Assembly (NCBI GenBank): GCA_030532515.1 | Contig: JAUNKY010000009.1 | Coordinates: 1-62,355, forward strand | Length of the DNA stretch: 62,355 nucleotides | Direction: 5' to 3' | Origin: Actinomycetaceae bacterium | Lineage (GTDB): Bacteria > Actinomycetota > Actinomycetes > Actinomycetales > Actinomycetaceae | Part shown: one piece after another, positions 1 to 8,237 of the stretch | Layout: each line of letters starts with the position of its first letter | Numbering within the stretch: the first letter of the stretch is position 1 | The notes under the pieces: generated by a model | Databases searched by the model: none | Told to the model about the DNA's origin: nothing | What the model saw: the letters and a program-made list of their open reading frames with translations, nothing else | Made by a program: the position numbers and the translations under genes

Positions 1-60
1 TAGAACTCATCAGTTGAAACAAAGACGTTGCAACCACCACTAGAATCCGCCGAAACTGCC

Positions 61-66
61 TATAAT
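61..66 (+). promoter_or_regulatory. Probable -10 element of nagB
   Basis: A perfect TATAAT lies 67 nt upstream of the nagB start, in the only intergenic space ahead of the gene. I see no convincing -35 at 16-18 bp spacing, so only the -10 is called. Confidence 0.5.
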
Positions 67-132
67 AGGGGAGGGGGAAACAAACAACCCCCCGCAAACT
101 AGCCATGCAGCCAAAGATGATTGAGGAAGAAA

Positions 133-903
133 ATGCGTATCGCCATCTTGCCAGACGACGCCACTATCGGCAAAGTAGCCGCTGACCTAATTGAAGAACT
201 CTACCGCGTAAAGCCTAATGCGGTGCTGGGCCTGGCAACCGGCTCGTCCCCTCTGTCCATCTACAAGGAACTAATCGAACGCCACCAAGCTGGCAAACTC
301 ACCTTCAAAAACGGTAAAGCCTTCATGCTGGACGAATACGTAGGCATCCCCGGCGACCACCCAGAACGTTACCGCAACGTCATCCACACGGAAATCGCCT
401 CCCACGTAGACTTCCCAGAAGGCACCGTTAACGGACCAGACGGAAACGCAGAAGACCTGCACGCCGCCTGCGCAGCCTACGACCAAGCTATCAAAGATGC
501 CGGCGGCGTAGATCTGCAGATCCTGGGCATCGGCTCTGACGGACACATCGCCTTCAACGAACCAGGCGAATCCCTCACCTGCCGCACCCACGTAGGCGTA
601 CTTACCGAACAAACCCGCCGTGACAACGCGCGTTTCTTTGACGGCGACATTGACCAAGTTCCAACCCACTGCGTCACCCAGGGCTTGGGCACCATCATGG
701 ATGCTCGCCGCCTGGTACTGGTAGCCCAGGGTAAGGGCAAAGCCCGCGCCATTAAGGAACTGGTAGAAGGCGCCGTATCCGCAAAGTGGCCAGCCACCAT
801 CATGCAGATGCACCAAGACGCTTGGGTACTGGTAGACGAAGAAGCCGCTTCCGAACTGGAACTGGCAGATTACTACCGCGAAGTGTGGGAAAAGTCCCGC
901 TGA
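133..903 (+). CDS. nagB: Glucosamine-6-phosphate deaminase
   Basis: NagB converts glucosamine 6-phosphate to fructose 6-phosphate and ammonia in the cytoplasm, the last step of amino-sugar catabolism. The protein is about 256 residues, close to the family's usual size. Visible signatures are the sugar-phosphate loop LGLATGSSPLSIY, the LDEYVG segment holding the family's catalytic Asp, and GIGSDGHIAFNEPG with the Asp-His-Glu set. I chose ATG 133 over the in-frame TTG at 121 because GAGGAAG (123-129) is well placed as its ribosome binding site. No nagA lies beside it in this window. Confidence 0.95.
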   Translation: MRIAILPDDATIGKVAADLIEELYRVKPNAVLGLATGSSPLSIYKELIERHQAGKLTFKNGKAFMLDEYVGIPGDHPERYRNVIHTEIASHVDFPEGTVNGPDGNAEDLHAACAAYDQAIKDAGGVDLQILGIGSDGHIAFNEPGESLTCRTHVGVLTEQTRRDNARFFDGDIDQVPTHCVTQGLGTIMDARRLVLVAQGKGKARAIKELVEGAVSAKWPATIMQMHQDAWVLVDEEAASELELADYYREVWEKSR

Positions 904-965
904 TTATCACGCAAATAACCATTTTCAACTAGGGATTGCGGCGAACAAAGTTTTAAACTAGGCAT

Positions 966-1292
966 ATGGAAAACTCATTCGACTCTCAACGCTACGCAGC
1001 TGACCCAGGGGAACCTGGCACGCAAAGCTCCACTTCCGTACTGGAACGTACGGAAACTAAAGAAGAGCCGTCGGATGGAGACAGAGACCGATTTGCCCAC
1101 TTTGTTCGCCGCGATCGCGTTGACCGCTCATTGGTCACCGGCCAACCCGTAGTAGCCCTCTGCGGCAAAATTTGGGTTCCCCTCCACGACCCCAGCAAAT
1201 TCCCCGTCTGCCCCAAATGCTTAGCGATCAAGGAAGAAATGGGGCGTATGGGCCCCAGCTGGCCTTACTCAGACGGCGGTTCTGATGCTTGA
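966..1292 (+). CDS. DUF3039 family protein
   Basis: This is a 108-residue protein of the actinobacterial DUF3039 family, whose function is unknown. The N-terminal half is acidic and low in complexity. The conserved C-terminal block reads ALCGKIWVPLHDPSKFPVCP followed by a CLAIKEEMG tail, with cysteines that could bind metal. Its last 8 bp overlap the helicase gene, so the two are translationally coupled, as is common for this pair. There is no Shine-Dalgarno sequence. TAAACT at 954-959 sits 6 nt before ATG, which suggests a leaderless transcript. Confidence 0.85.
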   Translation: MENSFDSQRYAADPGEPGTQSSTSVLERTETKEEPSDGDRDRFAHFVRRDRVDRSLVTGQPVVALCGKIWVPLHDPSKFPVCPKCLAIKEEMGRMGPSWPYSDGGSDA

Positions 1293-3075
1293 GGGCGCAG
1301 CCCCTCAGTCTTCCGCTAAATCACCCTCTGCATTTGCAGCCTCCCAGCTTTCGCCGGCTTTTCCGGCGCGTGCCGCCTGGGGCACAGCTGGGTCTTTGCG
1401 CGCCTGGCAAGCGGAAGCTTTGGAAAAATACTTAACTTCAGGCGCCACTGACTTCCTGACCGTAGCAACCCCCGGTGCCGGAAAAACTACTTTTGCACTG
1501 CGCGTCGCGGTGGAACTTATCGGTATGGGGATCGTCAAAAAAGTCACGATCGTTTGCCCCACCGAACACCTCAAAGGCCAGTGGGCAGAAGCCGCCGGCA
1601 GGGTTGGCATCCAAATCGACCCCGCTTTCACTAACTCGCAGGGGCGCGCCGGCTCGCACTTCGATGGAGTGGCGGTAACTTACGCGCAGGTGGCGGCGAA
1701 TCCCGCTGTACACGCTACTCGCACCCGCGCCTACCCGACGCTGGTAATTTTGGATGAAGTCCACCACGCTGGCGACGCGCTTTCTTGGGGGGACGGCATT
1801 GAACAGGCTTTTGGGCATGCCACTCGCCGCCTGTCCCTTACCGGCACGCCATTTCGTTCCGACAGTTCTAAGATTCCGTTCGTCACCTATGCTCCCGACG
1901 CTGACGGCATCATGCGTTCTCGCGCCGACTACACTTACGGTTACGCGGAAGCCCTAAAGGACGGGGTAGTCCGACCCGTCATGTTCATGTCTTACTCGGG
2001 GGAAATGCATTGGCGGACTCGCGCCGGCGATGAAGTGCAGGCTCGCCTGGGAGAACCCCTCACTAAAGACATGATGAAACAGGCGTGGCGCACTGCTTTG
2101 GACCCGAGCGGCGAATGGATTGCCGCGGTGCTGGCAGCTGCGGATCAGCGGCTTTCTGAAGTGCGCCGCACTATTTTCGACGCCGGTGGGTTGGTCATCG
2201 CCGCCGATCAGAACGCAGCGCGTGCCTACGCCCGGCATTTGCGCGCTATTACGGGGGAAATGCCAACTGTGGTGATTTCCGATGACGCCCAGGCTTCGGC
2301 GAAAATCGATGAGTTCAGTGCCTCGGATTCGCGTTGGATGGTGGCAGTTCGTATGGTTTCCGAGGGCGTTGACGTACCTCGATTATCCGTGGGGGTTTAT
2401 GCCACGAACACTTCCACTCCGCTGTTTTTTGCTCAGGCAGTAGGGCGTTTTGTGCGTGTGCGCCGCCGCGGCGAGACGGCTTCAGTGTTCATTCCTTCGG
2501 TGATTGACCTGCTTGAGTTAGCTGAGCAGATGGAAGTGCAGCGCGATCACGCGTTGAACGTGCCCAAGGAAACTTTTGAAGAAGAAATCCTGATGCGTGA
2601 AGCTAATAAGACTGAGCAGGCATCTGCCGACCTATTGCCTGGTTTTGAAGCTTTGGGGGCGCAGGCCGAGTTTAGTGGCGTGCTGTTTAACGGGGCTTCT
2701 TTTGGCGAGGGCGCCGATGTGGGTTCGGTTGAAGAACAAGAGTACTTGGGGATTCCGGGCCTTTTGGAGCCTGAGCAGGTAACCACGTTGCTTCGGGCCC
2801 GCCACGCGGAGCAGGCGAAGACGAAGCGGCGGGAAGCGGCGGCGGCGTCTTTACGCGCTGAAAATGCGGGGGTGCCCCTGCACCGGGTGCGGGCAGCGAA
2901 ACGTAAAGAGCTGTCTTCTTTGGTGAGTACTTGGGCACGCCGCTCTAACCAGTCGCATGCGGTGATTCACGCGGAGTTGCGTCGCCTGTGCGGCGGACCA
3001 GAGGTGCCGCAGGCAACGATTGAAGAGTTGGAAGCGCGAATTAGCTTGCTGCGCAAGTGGTTCGTAGGGCGCTGA
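1285..3075 (+). CDS. DEAD/DEAH-box (SF2) helicase
   Basis: A 596-residue superfamily 2 helicase or translocase. Motif I (ATPGAGKTT, near residue 61), a DEVHH motif II (near 157), the SLTGTPFRSD motif III region and a QAVGRFVRVRR motif VI are all readable, so the ATPase core looks intact. Actinobacterial genomes often place this helicase after a DUF3039 gene, and the 8-bp overlap here supports joint expression. A role in DNA repair or nucleic-acid remodelling is inferred from the fold; the substrate is unknown. An Arg/Ala-rich segment near residue 510 precedes the C-terminal tail. Confidence 0.85.
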   Translation: MLEGAAPQSSAKSPSAFAASQLSPAFPARAAWGTAGSLRAWQAEALEKYLTSGATDFLTVATPGAGKTTFALRVAVELIGMGIVKKVTIVCPTEHLKGQWAEAAGRVGIQIDPAFTNSQGRAGSHFDGVAVTYAQVAANPAVHATRTRAYPTLVILDEVHHAGDALSWGDGIEQAFGHATRRLSLTGTPFRSDSSKIPFVTYAPDADGIMRSRADYTYGYAEALKDGVVRPVMFMSYSGEMHWRTRAGDEVQARLGEPLTKDMMKQAWRTALDPSGEWIAAVLAAADQRLSEVRRTIFDAGGLVIAADQNAARAYARHLRAITGEMPTVVISDDAQASAKIDEFSASDSRWMVAVRMVSEGVDVPRLSVGVYATNTSTPLFFAQAVGRFVRVRRRGETASVFIPSVIDLLELAEQMEVQRDHALNVPKETFEEEILMREANKTEQASADLLPGFEALGAQAEFSGVLFNGASFGEGADVGSVEEQEYLGIPGLLEPEQVTTLLRARHAEQAKTKRREAAAASLRAENAGVPLHRVRAAKRKELSSLVSTWARRSNQSHAVIHAELRRLCGGPEVPQATIEELEARISLLRKWFVGR

Positions 3076-3161
3076 CCGGACGCAGAAGTTAGAAACGCCA
3101 GTTGTTAAGCAGGAAGCTGAGTAACTGGTGTTTTAGGTTGACTGGATGTTGACTGGGTTGT

Positions 3162-4262
3162 TTACCAGTTGGCGTCTTCAAGTAGGGCTGCCTGGTGTTG
3201 GCGTTCTAACGCGTCTAAAATCACCGAAGCACGGTAGGGGCCAACCCCTTCAATCTGCTGCAGGTCTTCGGCGGTTACTTCCCGTAGCTGTGGGAGGGAA
3301 TCCCACTGGCTGGAAATACTTTCAATCATTGACTTCGGGAGGCGCGGTACGCGCGATAGAACGCGGATGCCGCGGGGGACGATGACCCGGTCCAGGTCAG
3401 AACCGTCGACAATAATATGACCTAAGGTAGCTGAGATCGCCCCCAAGTTAACTAGGGATTCCCCGTCTAGTTCTGCCAGGGCCCGGTCGGCTTGCTCATA
3501 GTGGTCTGGCATGCGAATGTAGTCGCGAATCAGCAGGAATCGTTCCGTTGCCAGGCCGCGGGCTAAGTCATCGAGCTGCAACGCGATTAGACGCCCTTCG
3601 GAACCGAGTTCTTCCAAGTAGCCGGAAATTTCAGAGTGGATGCGCCGCATCATTTCAATGCGTTGCAAACAGGTGGTGACTTCCCGCAGGGTAACGGCGT
3701 CGCGGTGTTCTAAAATCGACAGGTCAGCGACGTTTTCTTCCAGACGCTGCTTGTAGCGTTCTAAAGTGTTCAAAGCTAAATTCGCACGTGAGAGCAAGGC
3801 TTCAGGCTCTACCAAAGTTTTTCGTAAAGAACCCACAAAGACGGTGATTACTCGCATAGAGGCAGAAACGGTGATAACTGGCTGACCAGTTTGGCGGGCG
3901 GTACGTTCTGCCGCGCGATGACGCATCCCGGATTCGGCCGTGAAAATCGTGGAGTCGGGAATTAGCTGCACGTTGGCTTTGGTGATTCTTTCGGCGTCCT
4001 CGGAAACAATTACCGCGCCGTCCATCTTTGCCAACTCTCTTAGCCGTGCGCCGGTTAGCTCTACGTCGATAGCGAACCCGCCGGAACAGATGGCTTGCGC
4101 TGCTTCAGTGTCGCCCAGGACGATTAATGCGCCGGTATGCCCGCGCTGGATGCGTTCCAACCCATCGCGCAACTTAGTACCCGGTGCCAGTGCGATTAGC
4201 GCACTGCGCATCATCTCTGCATCAACACTCATTGCCATCCTCAACTTCTCAGCAAAGCTCAT
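3162..4262 (-). CDS. disA: Diadenylate cyclase / DNA integrity scanning protein DisA
   Basis: DisA makes cyclic di-AMP from two ATP and scans DNA for branched structures. The DAC domain shows the diagnostic KMDGAVIV (DGA) and GMRHRAAERTA (RHR) motifs. A helical middle domain follows, and the C-terminus has a helix-hairpin-helix (EGVGPYRASVILDAL). It lies just downstream of radA on the same strand, the classic operon. The start is uncertain: ATG 4262 gives an N-terminus like that of Bacillus, ATG 4232 has a better GAGG site 6 nt upstream and matches the shorter mycobacterial form, and a TTG at 4271 is also open. Confidence 0.93.
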   Translation of the reverse strand: MSFAEKLRMAMSVDAEMMRSALIALAPGTKLRDGLERIQRGHTGALIVLGDTEAAQAICSGGFAIDVELTGARLRELAKMDGAVIVSEDAERITKANVQLIPDSTIFTAESGMRHRAAERTARQTGQPVITVSASMRVITVFVGSLRKTLVEPEALLSRANLALNTLERYKQRLEENVADLSILEHRDAVTLREVTTCLQRIEMMRRIHSEISGYLEELGSEGRLIALQLDDLARGLATERFLLIRDYIRMPDHYEQADRALAELDGESLVNLGAISATLGHIIVDGSDLDRVIVPRGIRVLSRVPRLPKSMIESISSQWDSLPQLREVTAEDLQQIEGVGPYRASVILDALERQHQAALLEDANW

Positions 4263-4276
4263 ACACTTCAAATGTA

Positions 4277-5662
4277 CTACTTTTTAACCGGGGTTAAACC
4301 TAGGCGCGCAGCAGCCGAAAGGTCAGTTACCGGATAAATGTCGATTCCGGCAACCGGCTGTAAACTGTCTGCTCCCACATTGGGTACTAAAGCGATTTTA
4401 AACCCGAGGCGGGCGGCTTCGGCAAGGCGCCGCTGCACTCCCACGGTGGCGCGGATTTCCCCGGTTAAACCGATTTCTCCAAAGGCCACTAAGCCGGGTT
4501 TAACCGGGCGGTCAGCTGCCGCAGACATAATCGCTAAAGCGGTAGCTAGATCTGCTGCCGGTTCAGAAGTTTTTGCTCCGCCTACGGTGGAAACGTACAC
4601 GTCGGTGCTGGCAGTATCTACCCCTAAGCGGGCTTGCATGACTGCTAGCATCATGGCCACGCGGCTGTGGTCGATCCCCACGGTGGTGCGCCGCGGGCTA
4701 CCGGCATTAGTGTTAGCGACCAGCGCCTGCACTTCGGTGGGCATGGGGCGGCGGCCTTCTAAGGTGACGGTAACGCAGGTACCTGGAGTGTCAGCAGAGC
4801 TGGGGGAGAGGAACAGCCCGGACGGGTCGGGTAGTCCCACGATGCCGGTGTCGTTTAAATCAAAGCAGCCGACTTCATCGGTAGCGCCGTAGCGGTTTTT
4901 GATAGCTCTTAGAAGGCGTAGCCGCGCGTGGCGGTCGCCTTCGAATTGGCAGACGACATCTACCAGGTGTTCTAATACGCGCGGCCCGGCGATGCCCCCG
5001 TCTTTAGTTACGTGGCCAACTAAAACTACCGGCAGGTTGCGTTCTTTCACGGCGGCAATCAGTTTGGAAGTGACCGCCCGCACTTGGGTGACGCCGCCGG
5101 CGGTGCCTTCCACTTCAGAAGAGAATACGGTTTGGATGGAATCCAGGATTAGCAGTGAGGGCGCCTGCTGTTGGATGTGCCCGATGATGGTTTCCAAATG
5201 GGCTTCGGCGGCGAGCAGCAGGTGGTCGTGCAGGGCGCCGATGCGTTCTGCCCGGAGTTTGATTTGGGAGGCGGATTCTTCGCCGGAAATATACAGTACC
5301 GGTCCGGCTTGTTGGAGGGCGGCTGTGGCGGCTGCTTTAGAGGCGACGTCTAAAAGCAAGGTGGATTTTCCTACGCCGGGTTCGCCGGCGAGCAACACTA
5401 CGGCGCCGGGCACAATTCCCCCGCCCAGTACGCGGTCGAGTTCGGATACGCCGGTGGGGCGGGCGCGGGCGACTTCCGCGTCTACTTGGGAAATGGGGGC
5501 CGCGGCACTGCGCGGAGTGATTGCCTGGGGGAGGCTGGTTACCGCGGCACTGTCTTCTTCAAGTAGGGTGCTCCACGCCCCGCAATCGCGGCACTGTCCC
5601 ACCCATTTGGGGGTGCTCCATCCGCATTCGCTGCAGAAAAATTTGCTCTTATTCTTTGCCAT
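4277..5662 (-). CDS. radA: DNA repair protein RadA
   Basis: RadA (Sms) is a RecA-like branch-migration helicase acting in recombination, and in natural transformation in some bacteria. The 461-residue protein has a complete N-terminal zinc finger (C10, C13, C24, C27), a Walker A GEPGVGKST near residue 95, the RadA-specific KNRYG motif, and a Lon-like C-terminal domain. disA follows after about 14 nt. No ribosome binding site precedes ATG. Instead a minus-strand TAGGAT (5669-5674) sits 6 nt before it, which points to a leaderless mRNA. Confidence 0.96.
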   Translation of the reverse strand: MAKNKSKFFCSECGWSTPKWVGQCRDCGAWSTLLEEDSAAVTSLPQAITPRSAAAPISQVDAEVARARPTGVSELDRVLGGGIVPGAVVLLAGEPGVGKSTLLLDVASKAAATAALQQAGPVLYISGEESASQIKLRAERIGALHDHLLLAAEAHLETIIGHIQQQAPSLLILDSIQTVFSSEVEGTAGGVTQVRAVTSKLIAAVKERNLPVVLVGHVTKDGGIAGPRVLEHLVDVVCQFEGDRHARLRLLRAIKNRYGATDEVGCFDLNDTGIVGLPDPSGLFLSPSSADTPGTCVTVTLEGRRPMPTEVQALVANTNAGSPRRTTVGIDHSRVAMMLAVMQARLGVDTASTDVYVSTVGGAKTSEPAADLATALAIMSAAADRPVKPGLVAFGEIGLTGEIRATVGVQRRLAEAARLGFKIALVPNVGADSLQPVAGIDIYPVTDLSAAARLGLTPVKK

Positions 5663-5704
5663 ATTTCAATCCTACGGGATAGCACTGACAAGAAAATTTT
5701 TATT

Positions 5705-5713
5705 CCGAGGGCG
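5705..5713 (+). repeat. Intergenic copy of the CCGAGGGCG nonamer
   Basis: An exact CCGAGGGCG lies in the radA/LPXTG-gene divergent spacer. The rest of this 196-bp spacer is A+T-rich and should hold both promoters; I could not assign hexamers with confidence. Confidence 0.6.
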
Positions 5714-5858
5714 CCACGAAAACCCTTTTACAGCCTGAGCTACAATGCTTTAGCAACCTTTTCGTTATTTTAATTCCCAGGTAATTATCGTAAAATTTTC
5801 AGTGTATTTACCTTTGGTTCGTCGGCATCGGCAAACACGAAGTAGAAAGGAAGGTTAA

Positions 5859-7379
5859 ATGCTAAAGAAACTCAGTGCATTAGTCACCGGTGTAGCTCTC
5901 TCTTTGGGCACTGTTGTAGTTGGAACCGCATCTGCTCAGGCAGAAGAAGCGCTTCCACCAGCTCCGGTAGTTTCCATCAAAGCTCCCACCACCCCGCAGG
6001 AAAAGAACCTACTGGTAGTTACCGGTGTGGATAGCAAACTGCAGAAAAACTACCGTTACGTCATCCGCAAGGGCGATAAAGCCCTGAAGCAGCTGAATAA
6101 AAAAGAACGTGAAAAGCTGTACGCCGGGACTCTCTCTGTAGAAGAGTTGGCTAAGGGTTCTAAGGAAGTTCTGAACGCGGTTTACAGCGCTAAAGATGTT
6201 AGCGTAGATGTCTACCTCTTCAACGATAAGCGTTTTGAAGGTCAGTGGATCATCGTGAATATGGGGGGCGTCTATGGAATTGGCGAAAGCACCCTCGATA
6301 AGGCAGTTAAACTAGGTCAAACCGGTGCTCTTACCATCACCGATCCTGCCACCACGGCACCAGCCGCTCCAGAACGCTTGAAGACCCCACCAACTGTGAC
6401 CGCCACTATTGCGCTTAGCGCCGCTCAATGTGTAAACAACGTCGCAGTTGACAACAAGCTCACCATCACCGGTGAAACCGCCGCAAACCTCCGCTTCGTA
6501 GGGACGCTTGACGGACAATCTATTCTGCTCAAGACTGAACTGCGCGACAAGCTGCTAAAGAGCGGCGAACTGACCCTGGCAGACCTGCAGGCAGCCTATC
6601 CAAACTACACCGTTACCTACGGTAAGGAACTACAGGTACAGATGTACTGGTTCGATCAAGAAACCAAGTACCACGAAGACCTCTACACGAAGGTGACCCT
6701 AACCGTCGGCACCGCTGATCGCTTCATCAAGATCGGTGAACCAAAGAAGGTTACTTTAGTAGATAAAGCCACCCTCAAGTGCGATCCACCAATCACCACC
6801 CCACCAGTTGTAGAAGCTAAGCTCAACCTGGTACCTGCCCAGTGCGTAAACAAAGTAGTTGAAGACAACAAGCTCACCATCACCGGTAAGACCATGCCTA
6901 ACCTGCGTTTCGTAGGTACCGTTGACGGCAAGTCCGTACTGCTGAAGACCGAACTGCGCGACAAGCTGCTGAAGGACGGTCAGCTGACCTTGGCAGACCT
7001 ACAGGCGGCCTACCCCAAGTTCCCCATCCCCTATGGTAAGGAACTGCAGGTACAGATGTACTGGTTCGACCAAGAACGCGCATACGCTGAAACCTTGTAC
7101 AACAACCCAGTTCTGGCAGCAGGCAACGCCACCCGCTTCATTAAACTGGGCGATCCGGTAAAGATCACCCTGGTAGATAAGGCAACGGTTAAGTGCCAGG
7201 ACGTAAAGCCGGCTGACGAAACTAAGCCAAACGTAGTAGTTCCCGGTCCAAAGAAGCCAGAAGCTAAGAAGCCAGCTCTGCCGCAAACCGGTGGTACTGC
7301 TGGCTCCAGCGCCGCCTTGGCAGGCCTGGCCCTGGTAGCAGGCGTAGCTTTGGTAGCAGCTCGTCGCCAGCACAGCTAA
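5859..7379 (+). CDS. LPXTG-anchored surface protein with internal repeats
   Basis: A 506-residue secreted protein probably anchored to the cell wall by sortase. It has an N-terminal signal peptide (KK, hydrophobic core, cleavage near ASAQA-EE at about residue 28). An LPQTG motif lies at about 474-478, followed by a hydrophobic helix and an RRQ-H tail. Two similar repeats of about 120 residues (roughly 185-308 and 322-446, offset 138 residues) share LTITG, LRFVGT, LLKTELRDKLL, LTLADLQAAYP and QVQMYWFD. The N-terminal region (about 48-140) looks like a third, diverged copy. AAGGAAGG supplies the ribosome binding site. Adhesion or ligand binding is a guess from architecture. Confidence 0.9.
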   Translation: MLKKLSALVTGVALSLGTVVVGTASAQAEEALPPAPVVSIKAPTTPQEKNLLVVTGVDSKLQKNYRYVIRKGDKALKQLNKKEREKLYAGTLSVEELAKGSKEVLNAVYSAKDVSVDVYLFNDKRFEGQWIIVNMGGVYGIGESTLDKAVKLGQTGALTITDPATTAPAAPERLKTPPTVTATIALSAAQCVNNVAVDNKLTITGETAANLRFVGTLDGQSILLKTELRDKLLKSGELTLADLQAAYPNYTVTYGKELQVQMYWFDQETKYHEDLYTKVTLTVGTADRFIKIGEPKKVTLVDKATLKCDPPITTPPVVEAKLNLVPAQCVNKVVEDNKLTITGKTMPNLRFVGTVDGKSVLLKTELRDKLLKDGQLTLADLQAAYPKFPIPYGKELQVQMYWFDQERAYAETLYNNPVLAAGNATRFIKLGDPVKITLVDKATVKCQDVKPADETKPNVVVPGPKKPEAKKPALPQTGGTAGSSAALAGLALVAGVALVAARRQHS

Positions 7380-7432
7380 GTTCAATAAACTAAGCAAAAC
7401 AGCTTAGCTAACTGAACCAAATAACTAAATAA

Positions 7433-7468
7433 CCGGTGGGGGAGAACTACAAAGTTCTCCCCCACCGG
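7433..7468. terminator. Bidirectional hairpin terminator (LPXTG gene / trkA)
   Basis: A perfect 16-bp stem (CCGGTGGGGGAGAACT and its complement) closes on an ACAA loop between two convergent genes. There is no clear T-tract. A smaller CTAAGC/GCTTAG hairpin sits just upstream at 7390-7407. Confidence 0.75.
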
Positions 7469-7526
7469 CATAGGTCAAACGGGCGCCCTCGGGAAGAAAA
7501 AACAAACCCGCTAACCCGCCAATTTG

Positions 7527-8198
7527 CTACGGGCGATTAGCAAAATATTCCAGCAGCGCGCCGTCTCCGGAAACGATAATAATATCCTCTTTATCAATCC
7601 GCGTATCCGCAGACGCATACGCGAACCCCATGCCAGGTTTCAAAATACCCAGCACATTCACCCCGTACCGCGCGCGAATATCCGACTCCGCCAACGTGAA
7701 CCCCTGGAACTCTTTCGGCGGACGCATCTTCATAATCGCAAAACCCTGCTTATCCATCTCAATGTAATCCAGCATCCGCCCCGAAACCAGGTGCGCCGTA
7801 CGCTGGCCGGCATCGAACTCGGGATAAACCACGTGATGCGCGCCAATCCGCCGCAAAATCCGCCCATGCTCACGCGAAGTCGCCTTCGCCCAAATCGACG
7901 GCATCCCCAAATCCACCAAGTTCGCGGTAATCAACACCGAAGACTCCAAAGAAGACCCCACCGAAACCACCGCAGCAGAGAAATCACGCGCCCCCAACTG
8001 CTCAAGCGCCTCAGCATTAGACGCATCCGCCTCAACCAGCGGAATCCGCCCCGTAAACTGCTGAATCTTCGCCGGATCCTTCTCAACCGCCAGCGTCTCT
8101 CTACCCAAACGATCCAAAGTAGACGCCACCGCCGAACCGAACCGGCCCAAACCGATCACCAGCGTGCCAGAAGATGATTGCCAATCAGAGTCAGCCAC
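7527..8198 (-). CDS. Trk/Ktr potassium uptake regulatory subunit (RCK)
   Basis: A 223-residue cytosolic regulator of a K+ channel. The N-terminal RCK_N domain opens with the Rossmann motif VIGLGRFGSAVAS and keeps the acidic VEKD that binds the nucleotide ribose. A TrkA_C domain follows (GFTLAESDIRARYGVNVLGI to the end). The GTG start at 8198 is preceded by AGGAGG with 6-nt spacing. The gene lies 39 bp downstream of the channel subunit on the same strand. It could be named trkA or ktrA; the sequence alone does not decide. Confidence 0.92.
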   Translation of the reverse strand: MADSDWQSSSGTLVIGLGRFGSAVASTLDRLGRETLAVEKDPAKIQQFTGRIPLVEADASNAEALEQLGARDFSAAVVSVGSSLESSVLITANLVDLGMPSIWAKATSREHGRILRRIGAHHVVYPEFDAGQRTAHLVSGRMLDYIEMDKQGFAIMKMRPPKEFQGFTLAESDIRARYGVNVLGILKPGMGFAYASADTRIDKEDIIIVSGDGALLEYFANRP

Positions 8199-8237
8199 CT
8201 GGAGCCTCCTTAAAAAACAAGAATAACTAGAATGATT

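Noticed and set aside
7524-8177. Arg/Pro-rich plus-strand open frame opposite trkA
   Set aside because: It is the antisense of a clear RCK-domain gene, is very basic with low complexity, and lacks a start signal.
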